Origin: Ruminococcus sp. CAG:382
GTDB taxonomy: Bacteria > Bacillota > Clostridia > Oscillospirales > CAG-382
Length of the DNA stretch: 15,036 nucleotides
Direction of reading: 5' to 3'
Assembly: GCA_000433115.1 (NCBI GenBank)
Contig: FR892240.1
Coordinates: 1-15,036, forward strand
Both the position numbers and the translations under genes were made by a program. Below are positions 7,284-12,380 of the stretch, piece after piece; within the stretch, counting starts at the first letter, position 1; each line of letters starts with the position of its first letter. The notes under the pieces were generated by a model. That model ran no database searches. It saw only the letters and a list, made by a program, of their open reading frames with translations, and was not told the origin of the DNA.

Positions 7284-7323
7284 AAAAAAGTGCGCAAACA
7301 AGCCTGAAGCCGCTATGCGCACT
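7284..7323 (-). terminator. Leader terminator before the lipoprotein operon
   Basis: On the minus strand AGTGCGCA (7323-7316) pairs with TGCGCACT (7296-7289) as an 8-bp stem around a 19-nt loop, followed by six Ts (7289-7284) and more T-rich sequence. It overlaps the stop codon of the 34-codon leader ORF and lies 40 nt before the first lipoprotein gene. A competing 9-bp pairing (7313-7321 with 7383-7391) would break it. Confidence 0.82.
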
Positions 7324-7426
7324 ATGAAATGAAAATCAGTCGTTGTGACCCGAAATGGTCATAACAGAATTTGTCGCTGTAATGCGCATAGGGTATTATG
7401 TATGTATTGCAGTGCAAATTCTTCAT
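7322..7426 (-). CDS. 34-residue leader peptide or small protein
   Basis: On the minus strand an ATG at 7426 opens a 34-codon frame (MKNLHCNTYIIPYAHYSDKF ... IFIS) ending in TAG at 7324-7322. It has an excellent AAAGGAGG (7439-7446), though at a long spacing of 12 nt, and a good promoter 40 nt upstream. The stop codon lies inside the 5' arm of an intrinsic terminator, and codons 12-15 carry one arm of an alternative pairing. The peptide is polar and aromatic (four Tyr, three His, two Cys) with no membrane segment and no obvious run of a single regulatory amino acid. It could be an attenuation leader peptide or an independent small protein; I cannot assign it to a family. Confidence 0.5.
   Translation of the reverse strand: MKNLHCNTYIIPYAHYSDKFCYDHFGSQRLIFIS
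7342..7365 (-). other. Internal leader hairpin
   Basis: On the minus strand GTTATGACC and GGTCACAAC form a stem of 5 bp, one A-C mismatch and 3 bp around a 6-nt loop. It lies between the alternative-pairing arm (7383-7391) and the terminator, where a pause hairpin would be expected. Confidence 0.5.
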
Positions 7427-7463
7427 GTCGTGTTCCGCCCTCCTTTCGTTGGTTTCTGTTACC

Positions 7464-7492
7464 ATAATATCATATAAAGTCACGTTTGTCAA
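7464..7492 (-). promoter_or_regulatory. Promoter of the leader and lipoprotein operon
   Basis: On the minus strand a perfect TTGACA (7487-7492) and TATTAT (7464-7469) are separated by 17 nt. Transcription should begin near 7457, about 30 nt before the leader ORF. Confidence 0.8.
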
Positions 7493-7538
7493 CATAATTC
7501 TTCAAAATTGCGTAATATTCATCCTGAATGCAATATTT

Positions 7539-7552
7539 TGCATATTTATGCA
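7539..7552. promoter_or_regulatory. 14-bp operator-like element, same as 2223-2236 inverted
   Basis: TGCATATTTATGCA is the exact reverse complement of the central box upstream of the amino acid importer. It lies between two divergent promoters: 46 bp beyond the -35 of the lipoprotein leader promoter and 29 bp before the -35 of the PAP2 promoter. A flanking ATTCA-TCC-TGAAT palindrome (7517-7529) and TGCAAT (7529) continue the theme. The same regulator, perhaps an ArgR-type repressor, could act here. Confidence 0.5.
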
Positions 7553-7581
7553 CATTCACGCCCGCCTTCCCCTCCGCGTGC

Positions 7582-7610
7582 TTGACTTTCGGCGGCGTTT
7601 GTGGTATATT
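7582..7610 (+). promoter_or_regulatory. Promoter of the PAP2-esterase operon
   Basis: TTGACT (7582-7587) and TATATT (7605-7610) are separated by 17 nt, and transcription should start about 35 nt before the PAP2 start codon. The TGTGGTAT just at the -10 also occurs in the ttcA-like promoter. Confidence 0.7.
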
Positions 7611-7650
7611 CTATGTACGTCAATCAAAAGAAACCGCCACCGGAGAATTT

Positions 7651-8217
7651 ATGTTTGAAATACTCAATCACACCGAGCTTGCATGGCTCGCCGCGATACA
7701 TGACGCCTTTTCCTGCGCCTTCATGGACGCCGTGATGGGCTTCATCACCGCCACCGGAAATATCGGCATCATATGGATCGCCTGTGCCGTCCTGATGCTC
7801 TGCTTCAGAAAGACCCGCCGGACGGGGATAACGCTTGCCGTTGCCCTGATATTCACCGTTTTTCTGAACAATCTCACCCTGAAAAATCTCTTTGCCCGTC
7901 CCCGCCCCTTTCAGGTCGATCCCTCGATCGTGCTTGTCATCGACCCTCCCGGCGAGTTTTCCTTTCCGTCCGGTCACACCCTGTCGTCGTTTGCAGCCAC
8001 GACCGTGATATGGCACGGACTCGGCAAAAAATACGGCATTCCCGCCCTTGTGTGGTCCTGCCTGATCGCTTTTTCAAGGCTGTATTTCCGCGTGCATTAC
8101 GTCACCGATATCCTCGGCGGCATGGTGATCGGCACCGCTGTCGGCGCGCTTGCCTGCCTTGCCGTGAATATAATACAAAAGAAATACATAAAGAAAACAA
8201 ACACCAAAGGAGAATAG
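7651..8217 (+). CDS. PAP2-family membrane phosphatase (possible undecaprenyl-diphosphatase or lipid phosphatase)
   Basis: Integral membrane phosphatase of the type-2 phosphatidic acid phosphatase superfamily, which removes phosphate from lipid carriers or phospholipids at the outer membrane face. The frame is open from 7528, but the ATG at 7651 is chosen for GGAG (7642-7645) at 5 nt and the normal family length of 188 residues. The three catalytic motifs are complete: K78-x6-R85-P (KNLFARPRP), PSGH (106-109) and SR-x5-H-x3-D (S142, R143, H149, D153), with His149 the expected nucleophile. Hydrophobic segments lie around 36-52, 58-72, 112-122, 130-142 and 155-175. BcrC-like recycling of undecaprenyl pyrophosphate and PgpB-like activity cannot be told apart by eye. 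The stop codon lies between the ribosome binding site and the start of the next gene. Confidence 0.9.
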   Translation: MFEILNHTELAWLAAIHDAFSCAFMDAVMGFITATGNIGIIWIACAVLMLCFRKTRRTGITLAVALIFTVFLNNLTLKNLFARPRPFQVDPSIVLVIDPPGEFSFPSGHTLSSFAATTVIWHGLGKKYGIPALVWSCLIAFSRLYFRVHYVTDILGGMVIGTAVGALACLAVNIIQKKYIKKTNTKGE

Positions 8218-8222
8218 AAAAA

Positions 8223-8954
8223 ATGGCATTTCTTCAGGTAACCTTCTTCTCGCAGACTCTCGGCATGAATATGGACATGGATGTCCTCCTGCCCGAAAAC
8301 CCGACCTCCGCACCCATCAAAACGGTGTATCTGCTTCACGGCATGAGCGACAACCAGACCAACTGGCAGCGCTATTCCGCCGTGGAACGCCACATACTCG
8401 GCAAAAATGTCGCCGTCGTAATGCCCACAACTCACCTCGCGTGGTATACCGATATGGAATGCGGCTACCTCAGATATTTCACATTTGTATCCGAGGAGGT
8501 GCCTGCCGTCTGCCGTCGTATGTTCCCCCAGCTTTCGTCAAAGCGCGAGGATAACTTCATTGCCGGACTTTCCATGGGCGGCTACGGCGCTCTCAAAATC
8601 GCACTTTCCCACAGCGATGCCTTCGAAAAGGTCGCCTGCTATTCCGCCGCTTTCGGACATGTCACCCGCGAATATACCCCCTATTGGAACTCCGTTTTCG
8701 GCGACACTCCCGAAAAGCGTGAAAAGCACCGTATCGAAACCTACATAGAAAACAACATCGCCGGCAATAACAGAAAACCGCCCGTATATATGTGGTGCGG
8801 CACGGAAGACGGACTTCTTCAGTCGAACCGCGACACCCGTGACCTGCTCATTTCAAAGGGCTTTGATGTCACCTATTCCGAGTCGGAGGGCGGACATGAA
8901 TGGAGATGCTGGGACGAGCAGTTCAGAAGATCGCTCGACTTCTTCGGCATCTGA
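8223..8954 (+). CDS. EstA-like acetyl/tributyrin esterase (alpha/beta hydrolase, esterase D family)
   Basis: Serine esterase of the esterase D-like alpha/beta hydrolase family, resembling the small tributyrin esterases (EstA) of lactic acid bacteria that hydrolyse short-chain acyl esters. There is no signal peptide, so it is presumably cytoplasmic. In the 243-residue protein the oxyanion-hole segment is LLHGM (37-41), the nucleophile elbow is GLSMGG (115-120, Ser117), the acid is Asp196 in CGTEDGLL, and the base is His225 in GGHEW. The open frame extends far upstream through the PAP2 gene, but the ATG at 8223 has AAAGGAG (8206-8212) 10 nt before it and fits the family N-terminus (FLQVTFFSQTLGMN). 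It starts 5 nt after the PAP2 stop, so the two are cotranscribed. Deacetylation of a sugar or cell-wall compound is possible, but the substrate is not visible. Confidence 0.88.
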   Translation: MAFLQVTFFSQTLGMNMDMDVLLPENPTSAPIKTVYLLHGMSDNQTNWQRYSAVERHILGKNVAVVMPTTHLAWYTDMECGYLRYFTFVSEEVPAVCRRMFPQLSSKREDNFIAGLSMGGYGALKIALSHSDAFEKVACYSAAFGHVTREYTPYWNSVFGDTPEKREKHRIETYIENNIAGNNRKPPVYMWCGTEDGLLQSNRDTRDLLISKGFDVTYSESEGGHEWRCWDEQFRRSLDFFGI

Positions 8955-9012
8955 GAATTCAATTCACACAATGAATATATCGCTTGCCTTGCAATAATCG
9001 TTGAAATTGACA

Positions 9013-9041
9013 TTGCACACGATACTCCCGTATGATATAAT
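9013..9041 (+). promoter_or_regulatory. Promoter of cca-pyk
   Basis: TTGCAC (9013-9018) and TATAAT (9036-9041) are separated by 17 nt; a TTGACA just upstream (9008-9013) would need an over-long spacer. It lies about 47 nt before the cca start, and I see no clear terminator between the esterase gene and here. Confidence 0.65.
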
Positions 9042-9087
9042 AAATAGGAAAAGAACAGCATAAAATGATGACTGGAACCGGCGAAAA

Positions 9088-10251
9088 ATGATTAAACCGA
9101 ACGACACCGCCCTCCGCCTGTTTGAAATACTTTCGGCATCCGGTATCGAAGCGTACGCCGTCGGCGGCTTTGTCCGTGACAGCCTGATGGGTCTTCCCGT
9201 CCACGATATCGATTTCGCCGTTTCCGCCTCTCCGGAGGAAACCAAGCGTCTTCTTTCGCCGTTTGCGAAAATGATTGATACCGGCTTGAAATTCGGCACC
9301 GTGACTGCGGTTTTTGAAGGAATTCCCTTTGAACTGACCACCTTCCGCGCCGACTGCGGCATAAAGGACGGCAGGCATCCGCAAAGCGTCAGCTTTGTCC
9401 GGGACATTGTTTCCGACCTCTCGCGCCGCGATTTTACGGTAAATGCAATGGCGTGGAGTCCCGAAAAAGGGCTTGTTGACCCGTTCGGGGGCAGGGAAGA
9501 CATCGCAAAACGGCTGATACGCTGTGTCGGAGAGCCGTCGCTCCGCTTTGAGGAGGACGCGCTCCGCATTCTCCGCTCTCTGCGCTTTATGTCGCGTCTC
9601 GGCTTCCGCCTTGACGATGAAACCGCAAAAGCGTTGCGGCAGAACGCATTCCGGCTGAAAACGATTTCGCGCGAGCGCATATTTTCAGAGCTTTCGGGTA
9701 TCATCTGCGGCAAAAACGCCTGTGATACCGTGACGGAATATGCCGATGTGATCTCCGTCGCACTTCCGGAGCTTTTCGCCGGAGGCGCTTTTATGCTGAA
9801 ACGGCTTCCGGATGAGCTGCATCTCCGCTTTGCCGCCCTTTTCGAAAACGCAGACGACGCCGAAAACGGCATGTTTTCGTTGAAATCACCGCGTAAACTG
9901 CGTGAAAGGGTGGTCGCATTGCGGCGGCTCATACCTCTGCCCGACGACGAAAAGGCGATTCTCATACTGGGTATCGACACCCCGCCCGAAATCCTCCGTG
10001 AGGCGGCATACTGGAATTCCACCGGAAAAACGGCGGACATTATCGACCGTTTACGTATGCAAAATGCGTTTGTTTCGAGTAAAAATCTCGGTATTCCGAC
10101 GCAGAAAATCATGGAGATAAGTCATGAAAAGGGCGCCCGTCTGGGTATCCTCATAAGGGAGCTGTGCATCGCCGTGATAAACGGCGAATGCGAAAACAGC
10201 GAAGCCGGACTTGAAGAATATCTGCAATCACATTCAACAATACAGGAGTAA
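9088..10251 (+). CDS. cca: CCA tRNA nucleotidyltransferase
   Basis: Class II nucleotidyltransferase that builds or repairs the 3'-CCA end of tRNAs without a nucleic acid template. The 387 residues fit the short bacterial form. The catalytic head has GGFVRD (26-31) and the metal-binding Asp40 and Asp42 in HDIDFAV. RRDFTVNAMA (113-122) follows, then the EEDALRILRSLRF segment (155-167) and an RERIFSEL motif. The C-terminal part, mostly helical by appearance, lacks an obvious HD phosphohydrolase domain. Whether it adds the whole CCA or only part, as split CC- and A-adding enzymes do, cannot be decided by eye. The ATG at 9088 has only a weak GGA site; no upstream in-frame start is better. It overlaps the ribosome binding site of pyk and lies 3 nt before it. 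Confidence 0.92.
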   Translation: MIKPNDTALRLFEILSASGIEAYAVGGFVRDSLMGLPVHDIDFAVSASPEETKRLLSPFAKMIDTGLKFGTVTAVFEGIPFELTTFRADCGIKDGRHPQSVSFVRDIVSDLSRRDFTVNAMAWSPEKGLVDPFGGREDIAKRLIRCVGEPSLRFEEDALRILRSLRFMSRLGFRLDDETAKALRQNAFRLKTISRERIFSELSGIICGKNACDTVTEYADVISVALPELFAGGAFMLKRLPDELHLRFAALFENADDAENGMFSLKSPRKLRERVVALRRLIPLPDDEKAILILGIDTPPEILREAAYWNSTGKTADIIDRLRMQNAFVSSKNLGIPTQKIMEISHEKGARLGILIRELCIAVINGECENSEAGLEEYLQSHSTIQE

Positions 10252-10254
10252 GCA

Positions 10255-11670
10255 ATGAAAAGAACGAAGATTATCTGCACCATCGGACCGTCCAGCTCCG
10301 ATGAGCATACGCTTGAGGAAATGATCAAAGCGGGCATGAATGTTGCCCGTCTGAACTTCTCCCACGGAACGCATGAGGAGCATCTTGCGAAGATCGAGAC
10401 GATAAAGCGTGTCCGTGAGCGCATGAAACAGCCTGTTCCGATAATGCTGGACACAAAGGGACCGGAATACCGCATCAGAACATTCAAAAACGGCAAGATA
10501 GAGCTTAAACCCGGCGACAGCTTCATTTTCACCTCGGACGAGGTCGAGGGCGACGAAACGAAGGTTTCGGTTTCATATAAAAATCTGCCTCATGAGCTTT
10601 ATACCGGTGATACGATACTCCTGAACAACGGACTTATGGAATTCCGTGTCGATGTTGCGGAGGGAAATAACGTTCATACCACGGTCGTTGTGGGCGGAAC
10701 GCTCAGCGACAGAAAGAGCATGAGCTTCCCGGGGAAGGTGTTCAAGCAGGAATATCTCAGCGAGCAGGATAAGAAGGATCTGCTTTTCGGCATTGAAAAC
10801 GATGTTGATTTCGTTGCGTGCTCCTTTGTTTCGGTGCGCGAGGATGTTGACGTCGTGAGACGCTTCCTTGACGAAAACGGAGGAAATAACATCGACATCA
10901 TTGCGAAGATCGAAAACAGCACCGGAGTTGAAAATATTGAAGATATCATCGAGGCATCCGACGGCATCATGGTCGCAAGAGGCGACATGGGCGTTGAGAT
11001 ACCGTTTGAGCAGCTCCCCGCAATTCAGAAAAAGATAATCACCGCCTGCCGTTTCCGCGGCAAGAGGGTCATCACGGCAACCGAGATGCTGGAGTCCATG
11101 ATAAACAACACCCGTCCGACCCGTGCCGAGATATCCGACGTTGCGAACGCGGTATACGACGGAACGAGCGCCGTGATGCTTTCGGGCGAGACGGCAGCGG
11201 GCAAGCATCCCGTTGAGGCGGTGCGAGCCATGGCAAAGATCGCGGAGCAGGCGGAAAAAGACATAAACTACGTCAAGCGCTTCCGCAATTCCGACTTCAT
11301 CATCAAAAATGCCGTTGACGCGCTGTCACACGCCTGCTGCGCACTTGCGATCGACATCAATGCGAAGGCAATCGTCGTCTGCACACGAAGCGGGGCGACC
11401 GCAAGAATGGTATCGCGCTTCCGCCAGCCGAAATATGTCATCGGCATGACGACCGACGGAAAAGTGTGGCGCAAGCTGGCGCTTTCGTGGGGAGTGCTTC
11501 CCGTGATGAGCGAAGAGTTCCAGTCGGCTGACGTGCTGTTTTATCATGCAGAGCGCGCCGCGAAGGAAACCGGTCTTGCCGTTCCGGGCGACGTCATCGT
11601 CATCACCGGCGGACAGACAAACGGCTGCTCGGGCAACAGCAGCCTCATCAAATTTGAAACAATTAAATAA
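10255..11670 (+). CDS. pyk: Pyruvate kinase
   Basis: Converts phosphoenolpyruvate and ADP to pyruvate and ATP, the last step of glycolysis. The 471 residues form one complete enzyme without the extra C-terminal PEP-utilising domain of Bacillus-type enzymes. Landmarks are TKIICTIGPSS (4-14), NFSHG (34-38), LDTKGPE (65-71) opening the B-domain, the catalytic lysine segment IAKIEN (Lys218, Glu220), ARGDMGVEIP (241-250), PTRAEISDVANAV (288-300) and SGETAAGKHP (310-319). Several normally conserved spots differ: ATE for ATQ (275-277), TRPTRAE for PRPTRAE, GTS for GTD (303-305), and LLNNGL for the usual DDGL (122-127). AGGAG (10244-10248) lies 6 nt before the ATG and within the end of cca, so the two genes form one operon. 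Confidence 0.96.
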   Translation: MKRTKIICTIGPSSSDEHTLEEMIKAGMNVARLNFSHGTHEEHLAKIETIKRVRERMKQPVPIMLDTKGPEYRIRTFKNGKIELKPGDSFIFTSDEVEGDETKVSVSYKNLPHELYTGDTILLNNGLMEFRVDVAEGNNVHTTVVVGGTLSDRKSMSFPGKVFKQEYLSEQDKKDLLFGIENDVDFVACSFVSVREDVDVVRRFLDENGGNNIDIIAKIENSTGVENIEDIIEASDGIMVARGDMGVEIPFEQLPAIQKKIITACRFRGKRVITATEMLESMINNTRPTRAEISDVANAVYDGTSAVMLSGETAAGKHPVEAVRAMAKIAEQAEKDINYVKRFRNSDFIIKNAVDALSHACCALAIDINAKAIVVCTRSGATARMVSRFRQPKYVIGMTTDGKVWRKLALSWGVLPVMSEEFQSADVLFYHAERAAKETGLAVPGDVIVITGGQTNGCSGNSSLIKFETIK

Positions 11671-11678
11671 GAATCCTG

Positions 11679-11714
11679 CACCGTACTCCCGCCCGGAGCG
11701 CGGTGATGTTTTTT
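11679..11714 (+). terminator. Intrinsic terminator of cca-pyk
   Basis: CACCG (11679-11683) pairs with CGGTG (11701-11705), and CTCC (11686-11689) pairs with GGAG (11695-11698) inside it. Six Ts (11709-11714) follow. It begins 9 nt after the pyk stop. Confidence 0.88.
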
Positions 11715-11921
11715 GAGATTATGAATATCTGACGGATTTATGCGATATTTATTCGGTATGCGGCGGAGCGGGAACCGGATGCCACGGGGAGACATATATT
11801 GACGACAGAATGTGTTGATGATGTTTTTTGCGATGAGCAGCTGATGACATACCGTTTTCACGATGCATATTGAAACGGATATATTCAAAAGGATGCAATG
11901 ACAGAATAGGGGGCGCCGGAA
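11715..11921. other. Non-coding stretch without recognised content
   Basis: No gene with a start and ribosome binding site is visible on either strand. One plus frame stays open for about 46 codons after ATG-AAT-ATC-TGA but has no start of its own. The long minus-strand frame here runs antisense through the pyk end and looks like a chance frame. Confidence 0.6.
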
Positions 11922-11950
11922 GGCTGTTTTGAAAAAATCAGCCGCTTTTT
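11922..11950 (+). terminator. Possible second intrinsic terminator
   Basis: GGCTG (11922-11926) and CAGCC (11939-11943) form a short stem with a T/A-rich inner part, followed by GCTTTTT (11944-11950). It would insulate the promoters downstream from pyk transcription. Confidence 0.5.
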
Positions 11951-11983
11951 CGTCAAAAAATCTCATCAGATGCGAAAATAGTA

Positions 11984-12012
11984 TTGACAACGCCGCGGAT
12001 TTTTGGTATAAT
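11984..12012 (+). promoter_or_regulatory. Consensus promoter P1
   Basis: A perfect TTGACA (11984-11989) and a perfect TATAAT (12007-12012) are separated by 17 nt. The predicted start, near 12019, is 362 nt before the next certain gene. It reads into a 49-codon frame beginning with ATG at 12020, at or next to the transcription start, and then into P2. Confidence 0.8.
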
Positions 12013-12083
12013 CAACGAGATGATAAGAGGGTTTTACCTCCGTCGCCTGTGTCTGATGAGCATAAAACGCGAAAAACTCAAAA

Positions 12084-12201
12084 ACGTGTCTTTTGCCCCT
12101 GCACCTGCCGTCTGCCGACAGCATACGTTCCGGGTCATCCGAAAAAGCAAAAAACGTGTCGTTTTTTGAAACGAAACGTGTACAAACATCGCAAAACACG
12201 T
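12084..12201 (+). repeat. ACGTGT repeat array upstream of P2
   Basis: ACGTGT occurs at 12084, 12154 and 12176, and inverted (ACACGT) at 12196. The first two are identical over ten bases (AAAACGTGTC). The last three are spaced 22 and 20 bp apart, about two helical turns each, and end 9 bp before the -35 of P2. This looks like a binding-site array for a transcription factor. CAAAAAAC-GTGTC-GTTTTTTG (12148-12168) can also form an AT-rich hairpin. Confidence 0.5.
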
Positions 12202-12210
12202 CAAATGGGG

Positions 12211-12239
12211 TTGACAAACAAAAAGCGGTATGCTATAAT
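12211..12239 (+). promoter_or_regulatory. Consensus promoter P2 of the peptide-binding lipoprotein gene
   Basis: A perfect TTGACA (12211-12216) and a perfect TATAAT (12234-12239) are separated by 17 nt, with a TG-like extension (TATGC) before the -10. The sequence after both P1 and P2 begins TATAATCAAC. The predicted leader is about 135 nt. Confidence 0.88.
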
Positions 12240-12275
12240 CAACACAATTAATTATTGGTACTGTTTTTTTACTTT

Positions 12276-12335
12276 CGCTGCTTTTTCCGCTTTGAAATGG
12301 TTCTGTTACAGTCAGATGCGGGACGAAAAGCAGCG
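12276..12335 (+). other. 5' leader stem-loop of the peptide-binding lipoprotein mRNA
   Basis: CGCTGCTTTT (12276-12285) pairs perfectly with AAAAGCAGCG (12326-12335), closing a 40-nt loop that can pair further inside (UCC with GGA; CUG-UUA-CAG). No T-run follows, so it is not a terminator. It may stabilise a highly expressed mRNA or regulate it. Confidence 0.55.
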
Positions 12336-12380
12336 GGTAATGAAATCAGATATTGAAATTTCATAAATGGAGGAAATATT

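Noticed and set aside
8964..10112. Minus-strand open frame of 382 codons
   Set aside because: It is the antisense shadow of cca, Ser/Arg-rich with no domain or ribosome binding site.
11544..11990. Minus-strand open frame of 148 codons in the pyk downstream region
   Set aside because: Half of it is antisense to pyk and the rest crosses the terminator; no ribosome binding site, no promoter, no recognised motif.
12052..12080. CTGATGA ... CGCGAAA resembling a hammerhead ribozyme core
   Set aside because: Stem II would have only two pairs, stem I does not form, and no convincing cleavage site with stems III and I is present; a chance match in A-rich sequence.
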